Assembly (NCBI GenBank): GCA_947303395.1
Contig: CAMYYD010000009.1
Location: 23,677 to 87,676 of the forward strand
Reading direction: 5' to 3'
Length of the DNA: 64,000 nucleotides
From: an uncultured Bacteroidales bacterium
Lineage (GTDB): Bacteria > Bacteroidota > Bacteroidia > Bacteroidales > F082
Shown here: positions 11,333 to 19,904 of the stretch, in pieces
How the letters are laid out: every line of letters starts with the position of its first letter
How positions within the stretch are numbered: position 1 is the stretch's first letter
Program-made: the position numbers and the translations under genes
Notes under the pieces: generated by a model
The model's input: the letters and a program-made list of their open reading frames with translations, nothing else
Told to the model about the DNA's origin: nothing
The model's database searches: none

Positions 11333-11340
11333 CAAAGATA
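11333..11340 (-). promoter_or_regulatory. Internal -7 box before the radical SAM gene
   Basis: On the minus strand TATCTTTG matches TAnnTTTG, with a TTTG at 11358-11361 (17-base spacing, a little short). It sits in the only sizeable gap (47 bases) in the distal half of the cluster and would drive the radical SAM, small protein, esterase, ligase and acyltransferase genes. Confidence 0.5.
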
Positions 11341-11351
11341 CGAAATTTTTC

Positions 11352-14321
11352 TTATTTCAAAGCTTTTTTGTTGATTTTTCTGACAATTTCGTTATGTCCT
11401 ACAATGGCTTCGGCTGTCTCGATTGCAGTTATCGACACACCGCAGAATCCGTGGATGTTGACGTTTTGTCCGGTGAGATAGAGGTTCTTAACCTTAGTAA
11501 ATACTGACATTTGCGAAAGCATCATGTCGTTGCTGTCCTTTTGAAAACCGTAGTTCGAGCCGTTTTTGTTGCCGTAATAATCGCGGATGGTGAGAGGGGA
11601 TGAGGCAAAAGAAAACTCAATGCTGGCACGGAAATCCGGATAGATTTTTTCAATTCGGTCGATCACTTTTTCAGTCATTTCGCGTTTCCAGAGCTCATAC
11701 TCTTCGCCACGATGCCCCGTTTTCGTGTCTTCCCATCTTTTGACCTGCTCAAAAGCCATCGGACAGATGACAATCATCGTCTTCGCAAACTCATGCTGAT
11801 TTTCAACCGGAGGAGTCACATACATGAATTTTGTCGGCCATTCCTTTTGATTATCAATGAAATAGCACGGATGGTTGATGTAACGGAACGATTTTTCTTT
11901 GAATTTTATATAAACTTTAAAACTCGATGCCGATTCCGGAATCGCATGAATTCTTTTCTTAAATGCTGCAGGAAATGCGTCTTCAGAGATGACTTTCAGA
12001 AGCACGTCAGGATGCACGTCGGAGATGTAATTGTCGGCTTTGTAAACGTTGCCGTTTTTTGTCATAACATCTGTAATTAGATGATTATCAACGGTTATTT
12101 TTACGGCTTCTTCGTTTGCAATAACTTTCCCGCCACCGTTTTCAATCACCTCTGCAAGCAAATCGGCCAACTGCTGGCTTCCGCCTTCAAACTGGAAAGT
12201 GCCGCCGATGTGAAGCACGCTGAGCAAAGCGTTCAAAAACGCTGGCGTCATGTCTTTCTCTCCACCGAAAAGCGGACTCAGATACTCTAAAACATTTTTT
12301 AACTTTTGATTATGTATATATTTGTTAATCAATGAATTATAAGGTCTTAAAAAGTCTTCGCTAAGCGACATGTAATTCGGTTCAGCCGAGCTTTCACGAA
12401 TGTAAAACAAATCTTCTTCTTGCGACAATTCGAAGAGTTTTTCGACGTAATTCTTAATATTTTCTGACTCTTTCGGAAAGATTTTTGAGAGATAATTTAT
12501 GTAATTTTCTTTGCCTTTCGGTAGATAATATGTCGCGTTGTCTTCGGCGATTGTCACCACATCGCAAGCGTCTTCATCAGTAGGATGAAGATGAAGTTTA
12601 TCTGTAATATCAAGATAATCAAATATTTGCTTAAGATTTCCACCTTCGTTGAAGCCTCCGAAAATATGCATACCGGTTGGAAATTCAACATGATGCCGAT
12701 AAAACGACTGCAAACCGCCTCCAATGATGGCGTTTTTCTCCAAAACTGTGACTTTATAGCCTTCTTTTGACAGAAGCGCTCCTGTTACAAGTCCACCGAG
12801 ACCGCCTCCAATTATCAATACGGTTTTCTTGTTGGCGTCAATAATCTGATGTCTAACTTCTTGTTCGCCAATGAGTTGTGAACAAACATTCATAGTCCCG
12901 ACAAGAACTCCGAGCATACCGTGCGAGTTGATATTTTGGCCGACAAGGAACAAATTTGGCACCTTTGTCTTGTACGAAACCCTTCCAGCAATGCCTTTTG
13001 TCACGTCTTTGGCGAGACCGTAAATCGAGCCTTCTGGAGTGAGAGTGTAATCGCGATAAGTGAGTGGAGTGGCGGCGTGATAATCGGCAATTGTGTCTCT
13101 TAAACCTGGAAAATCTTTCTCTACAACATCCAAAAGTCGCTCGGCCATTTCTTGCTTAAAGCATTCATAATCAACGCCTCTGTGTCCAATTTGCGTGTCT
13201 TTCCATTGTGATAAAGCATCCATCGACATGTATGAAAGAATCACTCCGCTTTTCGCGAATTTCGGGTCTTTTTCATGGCAATGATGCATGTAAAGATATC
13301 CGTTTGGCCATTTTTTGTCTACCTTTCCGCTCATTTTCCATGGTGTAACTGATTGAAAACCATAGAAATTAGAGTTCAGATACGGCATCGCCTCAGCTTT
13401 GAAACGAAGATAGAGCGAAAACACTGAAATGGTGTCGTGAATTTCTTTAATCCTTGATTTATATGTTTCGCTGAATACTGTATTGTCAACAATATCAATG
13501 AGTTGCTTAGGATTTATATCGGAAATCACCACGTCGGCGGTGTGAAGAGTACCGTATTCGGTAATGACACCTGTCGCTACTTTATTTTCAACTACGATTT
13601 TCGTGACTTTTTGGCGTGTCAGGATTCGTCCGCCATAGCGTAAAAGCACGTCATTCAATGCTTTAGCGATAGTGTCGCTGCCTCCGACGATTCGATAAGC
13701 GCCGTTGTTGTAGAAATCGAAGATAAAAGCGTGAGTTGAAAACGGTGTCTTGCCCTTCTGCGCCGCGTAAAGCGAGAGATTCCCGACCAAGACGTCACGT
13801 AACAACGGGTCGGTTATCGTTTGATTTAAAATCTCATCTAAGCTTTTGAATAACAATTCGTTATCGAGATGACGGTCGTTGTCTGAAGCTTTCTTCAAAT
13901 CACGGAACGGCGACATCGAGGCAACTTGCTCAACCAAATCGCAGTAACGTTTGAGATTTTCTTTTTGTGACGGAAAACGTTCTGAAAAATGCTCGATAAA
14001 AGCATCGCGACCATTTGGAAATTCGAACTTCTCACCATTCAACGAAACGATGTCGTAAGCATCTTCGTTAAGTTTGTTGACAATGATTTTACTTTTGATT
14101 TCCAAATAGTTAAGGTAATTTGAAAGCACCTGACCGTCGTCGAGACTGCCGATGAAATGCATGCCTGTTTCGAACTTCACACCATCACGTTGGAAGCATT
14201 GCAGACAGCCTCCGATTTGGCTCGCCTGCTCGAAGATAGTGACATCGTAGCCGTTTTTAGCCAAGATGACACCAGTGGAAAGTCCACCCAAGCCGCTTCC
14301 TATGATGATGCATTTTTTCAT
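11352..14321 (-). CDS. Tandem fusion of two CrtI/retinol-saturase-like FAD oxidoreductases
   Basis: The 989-residue protein holds two complete oxidoreductase units. Unit 1 (1 to about 495) has the FAD motif IIGSGLGGLSTG near residue 6-17 and ends with LFLVGQNINSHGML. Unit 2 (about 497-989) repeats this with VLIIGGGLGGLVTG at 501-514 and ends with LYLTGQNVNIHGFCG. Both carry the ETGMHF/PTGMHI segment typical of the phytoene desaturase, carotenoid isomerase and retinol saturase superfamily. Polyenes built by ketosynthase cycles do not need desaturation, so cis-trans isomerisation, saturation or an oxidative step is more likely; this is inference. The start overlaps the exporter stop by 4 bases. 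Confidence 0.88.
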   Translation of the reverse strand: MKKCIIIGSGLGGLSTGVILAKNGYDVTIFEQASQIGGCLQCFQRDGVKFETGMHFIGSLDDGQVLSNYLNYLEIKSKIIVNKLNEDAYDIVSLNGEKFEFPNGRDAFIEHFSERFPSQKENLKRYCDLVEQVASMSPFRDLKKASDNDRHLDNELLFKSLDEILNQTITDPLLRDVLVGNLSLYAAQKGKTPFSTHAFIFDFYNNGAYRIVGGSDTIAKALNDVLLRYGGRILTRQKVTKIVVENKVATGVITEYGTLHTADVVISDINPKQLIDIVDNTVFSETYKSRIKEIHDTISVFSLYLRFKAEAMPYLNSNFYGFQSVTPWKMSGKVDKKWPNGYLYMHHCHEKDPKFAKSGVILSYMSMDALSQWKDTQIGHRGVDYECFKQEMAERLLDVVEKDFPGLRDTIADYHAATPLTYRDYTLTPEGSIYGLAKDVTKGIAGRVSYKTKVPNLFLVGQNINSHGMLGVLVGTMNVCSQLIGEQEVRHQIIDANKKTVLIIGGGLGGLVTGALLSKEGYKVTVLEKNAIIGGGLQSFYRHHVEFPTGMHIFGGFNEGGNLKQIFDYLDITDKLHLHPTDEDACDVVTIAEDNATYYLPKGKENYINYLSKIFPKESENIKNYVEKLFELSQEEDLFYIRESSAEPNYMSLSEDFLRPYNSLINKYIHNQKLKNVLEYLSPLFGGEKDMTPAFLNALLSVLHIGGTFQFEGGSQQLADLLAEVIENGGGKVIANEEAVKITVDNHLITDVMTKNGNVYKADNYISDVHPDVLLKVISEDAFPAAFKKRIHAIPESASSFKVYIKFKEKSFRYINHPCYFIDNQKEWPTKFMYVTPPVENQHEFAKTMIVICPMAFEQVKRWEDTKTGHRGEEYELWKREMTEKVIDRIEKIYPDFRASIEFSFASSPLTIRDYYGNKNGSNYGFQKDSNDMMLSQMSVFTKVKNLYLTGQNVNIHGFCGVSITAIETAEAIVGHNEIVRKINKKALK

Positions 14322-17300
14322 CTTAAAAATGATTGATTATCAATTAAATAATCGTAGTTTACCGAAACTTTTTCGCCTTTTATAAAATGCAAATTGCTTG
14401 GAATATAACTGCAATGCGACGCAATCAAATATTTATCATCGTCAGTTTCAAAAGCATAAACTTGTGTGTCGCGATGCACCAATGCTATCGTCCATGCAAG
14501 TTCACCAAAACCGCTGTTAGTGATGGCTATACTATTGTAATTCAATGATTTAAATTCTTTGGCATGTGCTTTTATCATCTTCAAATTCGCCCTAACACAG
14601 CGTTCAACGTCATTACCTTTATAAATATATTTGTATCTCACAAACGGCAAAACGTAGTCAACGTCTTCGCGCTCTTTCCTGATTTCTGCCAGATGCTTGA
14701 TGTAAAACTCATGGAAATATGATCGTAATGCATTGGTTTCCATCGATTTTACTTCGTTGGCAGACATTCTTTGTCCAACCTCAACATGAAGTTTGCCTTC
14801 TCTTAAAACGAAGTCGTTTTTCGGCATCACGTCGTGCGCACCATGGATGAAAATTGGCAAAATGTCGATATTCAAAGCTTGAGCCAATTGGAATGCGCCT
14901 TTGTGGAAACGGATTATTTCGCCTGTCACCGAACGAGTTCCTTCAGGGAAGACAACCACGGAATAGCCACGTTTTACAAGGCTTTGCAGACGTTCGACAT
15001 TCTTATCGTAGCCGTCAGAGACAGGATAAAACTCCGCAAAACGGATAATGACGCCGTAAATCGGGTTCTTCCAAACCCAGTCGGTCGTCAGCAGAACTAC
15101 CTTCGGATGCAGCATCATTGTGCAAAGCAGATCGAGGTGTGACTGGTGATTCGCGATGATGACTGCAGGTTTGTCAAACTTCTCGCCGTATTTGTTTTCA
15201 AGACTGAATTTTACGCCCGGCAACAATTTCAACGCGATGCGCATGAAAGCACAAATCATCTGGTGATAACGATAGCGTTTATTCTTAGTGCGCGGCCATA
15301 ACACAATGTAAATCAATGTTAAAGGCGTCACGATGACGAATGCGGCAAGGAAGAAAACGAGCAACGTCAAGGCGGTGTAAAGTATGCGTTTCAATGTCAA
15401 CGGTACCTCGCGCAACTGACCTTTTTTCTTGGTGAGCCAGCCGAAAACGATAGGAGGGAGGTAGCATGCCATGAAAACCACAGTCGCCATGCCGATGATA
15501 GCCACTTCAGCCAATGATTTCATTGCCGGATGTTTTGCAAAAATCAGCGTACCGATGCCGATAAACATCAAAATTCCTGATAAAATAACACTGTTGCGAT
15601 AGTTTTTCAGCATTTTTTTACCGTAAGCGTACTCGTAAAGCAGTCCTTCAGTGATAAAAATCGTGTAATCGTCACCCTGACCGAAGATGAACGTCGCCAA
15701 AATGATGTTTACGATGTTGAATTTTATCGCGCTTAAATGCATGATTCCCAATATCCAAGCCCATCCGATGGTGAGCGGCAGGAAAGCTAAAATAGTCAAT
15801 TCCAAACGACCAAACGACACGCATAAGAAGAAGAAAACTACGATGCTGCAGACGTATAAAATATAGTCGAAATCATCGGACAGCGCACTGACTAGGTTGT
15901 TGCCCACATCGCTTATGCTGAATGCGAAAATCTCAGGTCCCTGAGCCTGTCGAAGGGCCGTTTGTCTGATCTGTTGTTTAACTGTTTCAGTCTCATTTAC
16001 TGGCACTCTTACAAAATTGACAATTCTCGTAACTGAGTCATGTTGCAAAGTGTAAGTCTTGCACAACTCCGCCAAGGCCTCCATCTCGTTTGGCGACTTT
16101 GTAACATATTGTTTGTCAATGTTTTGAGTGAAAGTTTTGAAAGCATTGGTAGTAAATCCAACTTTTATAGCTTCTTTTTCTATAATTTCTGTTGTTTCTG
16201 CGTGCCTTTGCCAAAAATCATTCCATTTTTCAAGAGATTGCTGTTGTTTTTCGAGCGAAGGAAGCAATCCGTTTGGTCCGGAAACAAGAATTGCCTTTTT
16301 GGAGAATTCAAAGTTCTCTGCGAGTTCCAAAATTTTTTCATTATTCTCTAAAGCTTCCTCCAAATTCTCACCTTCCGCCACCACATAAATCAAATCCGTC
16401 TCGCCTTCTTTATTCAATGACTCGCTAAGAATGGCCAAATCTTCTTTTTGCTGTTCGGTCATGAAATTGATGTTATGCAGATCTGAATCGAAAGCTGTAT
16501 CTTGACTGAAATAGCTGAGTATCAATGTAATAATGACAATCGGCCAGAAAGCGTAGAGCCTGATTTTTCTCCATTTTTCAGACGGTTCCTTGCCGTTGTC
16601 GACGAAAAGTTTGTGTGTTTTCTTTGGTGAAACAGCAAACAAAGGCAGGAAAACCATCACAAACAGTATCGTTCCGATGAGCATCAGAGCACCGAAAAGA
16701 CCTAAATCGTGCATCGCCTCGGCTTTCACGAAAATCAGGCAGGCGAAGGCTGCGACAGTTGTGATATTGCCAATAACCAAAGGCTGTATCACGTCTTTCA
16801 ACGCCTCGCGTTTGTTCGGTTCCTGCTTGATATGGTCGAGATAATGAAGCGGATAATTCACGGCAATGCCAACAATCACTGAGCCTATGCCAACCACGAT
16901 GATGGAGATGCTGGTTTTGAAAATTGCAATCACCGCCAAGGCGAAAATCCAGCCGAATATTATTGAGATTCCAAGCCATACGAGATTGCGTTTTCTTGCC
17001 ATTGTAAACGTTAAAATGCTGAAAATCAGTACTATAGCAAGTGCGATGGAGAGGAAACTGTCGCTTTTGACCTGTTGTGCGTTGGTGACTGCAATAGTTG
17101 GTGCTCCGACAGCCGAAATTTTGACATTTTGATGGCAAGATGCAGTCAAATCGATGACATTATCAATCAAATTGACTAAAATGGCATTGTTTTTGGTGTC
17201 ATTTCCATTGAAAGGTGAGGTGAGGAACGCAAAAGCTTTGTCGCCTGCCTCGTTGAAAAGATATTCATCCTCAACACGATAACTTTCGGTGGCGTTCAGC

Positions 17301-17857
17301 GCCGTAAGTCGTTGAAGCGTTGGCGAATACAGATTCAGCGGGTCGGCTTGGATGCCTTCGATGACTATGCTCGCCGTCGGAAATGCCAGCATTCGCTTGA
17401 TGTTTTGCATGCAATTAGCTACATAATCTGGCTCAGAAAGCAGCGAGTCCATGCGTTTGTAATCGTCGTCAGTGAGGAAAAGCGGCTGATTTTCGCGAAT
17501 GAAATCGATGGCATCAAAGACCAAACTCTCGTCGACTTTGCACCTTAAGTCCTTGACTAATAATGCTGTATCTAATTCTTTCCAGTTTTCTTCAAAAGCA
17601 TCGATGGCATCAATCAACTCATCCATGTCGTTACCTGAGAAAATCACAGTGATCTGTCCTTGATTGCTCAAATCGTCATAAACAGAGGTGTATTTTTCTT
17701 TTTCCGGGTCGGTCGGCAGGAAGTCAGCAATATTTTCCTTGTAATCCAGTTTTAATGCTGAAAATATACATAAAGCAAAGATAATCAATAGAATAACTAT
17801 TGATAAAGCTTTTATCTTCGACAAAAAATCGTATATTTTCAGAAAAAACTTAGTCAT
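14318..17857 (-). CDS. MMPL/RND-type exporter fused to a PlsC-like acyltransferase
   Basis: The 1179-residue protein begins with an MMPL-type transporter (to about residue 860): TM1 at 15-36, a periplasmic loop, a TM bundle at 267-410, a second loop and a bundle at 663-855. A PlsC-type acyltransferase domain follows, with NHQSHLD (His904, Asp909) and FPEGTRS (970-976). The last 100 residues contain SIAITNSGFGELAWTIAL, which looks like motif I of a class I methyltransferase. The protein probably moves the finished lipid-linked pigment across the inner membrane, joined to an acylation step. A dispersed repeat encodes ALRQAQGPEI (about 634-643) in the second periplasmic loop. It overlaps both neighbours (8 and 4 bases). 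Confidence 0.88.
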   Translation of the reverse strand: MTKFFLKIYDFLSKIKALSIVILLIIFALCIFSALKLDYKENIADFLPTDPEKEKYTSVYDDLSNQGQITVIFSGNDMDELIDAIDAFEENWKELDTALLVKDLRCKVDESLVFDAIDFIRENQPLFLTDDDYKRMDSLLSEPDYVANCMQNIKRMLAFPTASIVIEGIQADPLNLYSPTLQRLTALNATESYRVEDEYLFNEAGDKAFAFLTSPFNGNDTKNNAILVNLIDNVIDLTASCHQNVKISAVGAPTIAVTNAQQVKSDSFLSIALAIVLIFSILTFTMARKRNLVWLGISIIFGWIFALAVIAIFKTSISIIVVGIGSVIVGIAVNYPLHYLDHIKQEPNKREALKDVIQPLVIGNITTVAAFACLIFVKAEAMHDLGLFGALMLIGTILFVMVFLPLFAVSPKKTHKLFVDNGKEPSEKWRKIRLYAFWPIVIITLILSYFSQDTAFDSDLHNINFMTEQQKEDLAILSESLNKEGETDLIYVVAEGENLEEALENNEKILELAENFEFSKKAILVSGPNGLLPSLEKQQQSLEKWNDFWQRHAETTEIIEKEAIKVGFTTNAFKTFTQNIDKQYVTKSPNEMEALAELCKTYTLQHDSVTRIVNFVRVPVNETETVKQQIRQTALRQAQGPEIFAFSISDVGNNLVSALSDDFDYILYVCSIVVFFFLCVSFGRLELTILAFLPLTIGWAWILGIMHLSAIKFNIVNIILATFIFGQGDDYTIFITEGLLYEYAYGKKMLKNYRNSVILSGILMFIGIGTLIFAKHPAMKSLAEVAIIGMATVVFMACYLPPIVFGWLTKKKGQLREVPLTLKRILYTALTLLVFFLAAFVIVTPLTLIYIVLWPRTKNKRYRYHQMICAFMRIALKLLPGVKFSLENKYGEKFDKPAVIIANHQSHLDLLCTMMLHPKVVLLTTDWVWKNPIYGVIIRFAEFYPVSDGYDKNVERLQSLVKRGYSVVVFPEGTRSVTGEIIRFHKGAFQLAQALNIDILPIFIHGAHDVMPKNDFVLREGKLHVEVGQRMSANEVKSMETNALRSYFHEFYIKHLAEIRKEREDVDYVLPFVRYKYIYKGNDVERCVRANLKMIKAHAKEFKSLNYNSIAITNSGFGELAWTIALVHRDTQVYAFETDDDKYLIASHCSYIPSNLHFIKGEKVSVNYDYLIDNQSFLR
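15937..15959. repeat. Dispersed repeat inside the exporter gene
   Basis: The minus strand carries CCCTTCGACAGGCTCAGGGA, the same 20 bases as in the ketosynthase fusion gene at 20893-20918 but in the opposite orientation relative to the coding direction. Here it reads RQAQGP. Confidence 0.85.
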
Positions 17858-18599
17858 GCAGCCTCCTTCTTCTTATAAACCTTGAAGGCAGTCCGTAAAC
17901 GACAGCAAAAATGCACAAAAAAGTGTTTAACACACTGATTCTGAAGAAGTCCCAGAACGGACGGAAGTGACTCACGCGTTCCTCGGCTTTGGGGTAGAAC
18001 ACGTTTATTTTAATAGGTATCAGGTCGATTCCATGCCACGCTGCGATGACCAAAAGTTCTAATTCAGCTTCGTATCTTGATGTTAAAAACCACAAATTTG
18101 GCATATTTTTCAATGGATACAGACGATAACCTGTCTGCGTGTCGGGCAAGTTAACTCCGGTCTGAATCTTGAACCAAAAATTAGAAAACTTGTTCGCAAA
18201 AGTATTTTTCTCAGGCATGTTTTCCTGATTCAGATTACGGCTTCCGACAATCAAGGAATTAGGATGTTGCTCTAAGGCCTTGATAAACAATGGAATATCT
18301 TCAGGAAAATGCTGTCCGTCGGAGTCGATGGTGATGGCATAGTCGAAGCCGAGCTCTTTGGCTTTTTTGAAACCTTGTTTCAGCGCATAGCCTTTGCCGC
18401 GGTTTTTTCCGTAGTCGACAACGGTGATTTTCTCTCCAAAAGTAGCCAAGATATCAGCGGAAGTGTCTGTGCATCCGTCGTTTACTACAATGACATCGGG
18501 GCAAAACCGCAAAACGCGTTCCACCACATCACGCAGAGTGCCGTCGTTGTTGTAGGTCGGCATCACTACGCATATTTTCGATGTCTTAGATTCGTACAT
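17850..18599 (-). CDS. Family 2 glycosyltransferase
   Basis: The 249-residue protein shows the GT-A fold of GT2: VVMPTYNNDGTLRDVV at the N-terminus, VVNDGCTDTS, the DXD metal site ITIDSDGQHF and DTQTGYRLYP, with a C-terminal hydrophobic stretch (FRISVLNTFLCIFAVVYGL). It resembles dolichyl-phosphate mannose synthase-like enzymes working at the inner membrane face. GT2 enzymes are regular members of aryl polyene clusters, where they may glycosylate the lipid anchor. It overlaps the dehydratase gene by 14 bases and the exporter gene by 8. Confidence 0.87.
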   Translation of the reverse strand: MYESKTSKICVVMPTYNNDGTLRDVVERVLRFCPDVIVVNDGCTDTSADILATFGEKITVVDYGKNRGKGYALKQGFKKAKELGFDYAITIDSDGQHFPEDIPLFIKALEQHPNSLIVGSRNLNQENMPEKNTFANKFSNFWFKIQTGVNLPDTQTGYRLYPLKNMPNLWFLTSRYEAELELLVIAAWHGIDLIPIKINVFYPKAEERVSHFRPFWDFFRISVLNTFLCIFAVVYGLPSRFIRRRRLHD

Positions 18600-18963
18600 T
18601 GCTGAAAATCAATGATATTTTAGCGTAAATGGTGCTTTCGTCGCTCACCACGACCTGCGCCTTTACACCATTTTCGTCCTCAACGATATTTGAAAAATTG
18701 TATTTAATTTTTTTGCCTTCTTCAGGTATAATCACCATCAGAAATTTGACGTTTTTTATGCTTTGCAGATAGAGCTTTCGACCGAGTTTGTTTGCGAGCA
18801 ATTCGCCAGCTGCCTGAATGACGCAAACGCCAGGAGTTATTGGACTTCCCGGGAAATGCGCCTTGTAAATAGGATGCTCCGGATTGGTGCGCAAAACAGC
18901 CTCAAAACCACATTCCGTGTTCTGTGTAGATTCGACTATTAAAAAACTATCTGTCAGTCGCAT
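18586..18963 (-). CDS. Hotdog-fold hydroxyacyl-ACP dehydratase, His-bearing subunit
   Basis: The 125-residue protein is FabZ/FabA-like: HPIYKAHFPGSPITPGVCVIQ carries the catalytic His36 in HFPG. Fourteen residues on, where FabZ has its catalytic Glu, this protein has Gln50. The other dehydratase of the cluster (24087-24524) has the Glu but not the His, so the two may form a heterodimer with a composite active site, as the ApeI:ApeP pair does in proteobacterial aryl polyene systems (from literature memory). Its job would be the dehydration of 3-hydroxy-polyenoyl-ACP. The start overlaps the LolA-like gene by 10 bases. Confidence 0.82.
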   Translation of the reverse strand: MRLTDSFLIVESTQNTECGFEAVLRTNPEHPIYKAHFPGSPITPGVCVIQAAGELLANKLGRKLYLQSIKNVKFLMVIIPEEGKKIKYNFSNIVEDENGVKAQVVVSDESTIYAKISLIFSNVRI

Positions 18964-19547
18964 AACTCGTTGATTTTCATATTGTAAAATTGTATCAAAG
19001 TCACGTCGCCTCCAGCCTCCGTCATCTCAACCTTGCTGATGATATTGTTTTCTTTCCCAAAATAGAAAGTGAGCATGGCAAACATGCGTTTCATGTTATG
19101 TTTTTTTGGCGTCATTTCAGCTTTCCAAAAATCGCCAATATCTTGAATATCAACATCAAACGTCGATTTGTCGAAGAGTTTTTTACCTGTTGCGCTGCTC
19201 ATGATGATGCTCACGATTCCTTGATACATTCTTCCGTTTTTCGCGTCAAGAATCTCTTCGTTTCCGTCAGTAATCTTTGTGATTTTCTCGCCGTCGACGA
19301 CAAGTGCAAATGAGTAGGGTGAGGTGTATTCCCAACGCATTTTATCGGGTGAATTATAACTCATAAGTCCTTCTGCCACAGTCGGTTCCGAAAGCATCGC
19401 CATAGCTTTCTGCTGAGTGAAACGGCATTGCATACAATTCATCGAAGCGGCTGTCTGTGTTAGCATTTCCATAACCTCCTCGTTCGATTGAGCGAAGCTT
19501 AAAACGCTTGTAAGTATTAGAAAACCAATGAGATATAACTTTTTCAT
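18954..19547 (-). CDS. LolA-like periplasmic carrier protein
   Basis: A signal peptide (KKLYLIGFLILTSVLSFAQ) precedes a LolA-fold protein, 197 residues in all: SMNCMQCRFTQQKAMAML, EGLMSYNSPDKMRWEYTSPYSFALVVDGEKIT and a closed beta-barrel-like pattern. LolA carries lipoproteins to the outer membrane; cluster-linked LolA homologues are regular in aryl polyene loci and probably carry the lipid-linked pigment across the periplasm. The neighbouring MMPL exporter fits this route. Confidence 0.83.
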   Translation of the reverse strand: MKKLYLIGFLILTSVLSFAQSNEEVMEMLTQTAASMNCMQCRFTQQKAMAMLSEPTVAEGLMSYNSPDKMRWEYTSPYSFALVVDGEKITKITDGNEEILDAKNGRMYQGIVSIIMSSATGKKLFDKSTFDVDIQDIGDFWKAEMTPKKHNMKRMFAMLTFYFGKENNIISKVEMTEAGGDVTLIQFYNMKINELCD

Positions 19548-19548
19548 A

Positions 19549-19902
19549 TCATTTCATTATTAAAAAACAACCTGCGACCACAAGTATGAGACCAATCCAG
19601 CGTGAAAATGGCACAGCTTCGCCGAAAACGAGCCACGCTGCAATCATTCCAAACACAAACGAGAGACTGGTGAGGGGATAGGCTTGACTGAACGGGAATT
19701 TTTTGAGGATGTAGAGCCATAAGACCGTTGCTGCGCCGAAAGTGATGCCACATGCGAGCAACCACCAGTCGACCAAAACGACCTTAAAATATGCCCAAGT
19801 CCACTCGAATTTCGGAAGTTTCTCCATCGCGAGCTTCAGAAAAACCTGACCTCCTGCGAGGAAAAACGTCTGCAACGATACAAGTCCTATCAATCTCCAC
19901 AT
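19549..19902 (-). CDS. Small DMT-superfamily membrane protein (EmrE-like, half EamA)
   Basis: The 117-residue protein has four predicted membrane segments: LIGLVSLQTFFLAGGQVFL, WWLLACGITFGAATVLWLY, SFVFGMIAAWLVF and WIGLILVVAGCFLIM. This is the size and pattern of small multidrug resistance proteins and of the ArnE/ArnF undecaprenyl-linked aminoarabinose flippase subunits, which share the WxFxL...FSQAYPL type of sequence. A flippase for a lipid-linked sugar made by the GT2 enzyme is possible. It is spaced 1 and 2 bases from its neighbours. Confidence 0.75.
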   Translation of the reverse strand: MWRLIGLVSLQTFFLAGGQVFLKLAMEKLPKFEWTWAYFKVVLVDWWLLACGITFGAATVLWLYILKKFPFSQAYPLTSLSFVFGMIAAWLVFGEAVPFSRWIGLILVVAGCFLIMK

Positions 19903-19904
19903 AA

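Noticed and set aside
11352..14321. Carotenoid cluster
   Set aside because: The FAD enzyme resembles phytoene desaturase, but no phytoene synthase, GGPP synthase or lycopene cyclase is nearby, while type II ketosynthases are.
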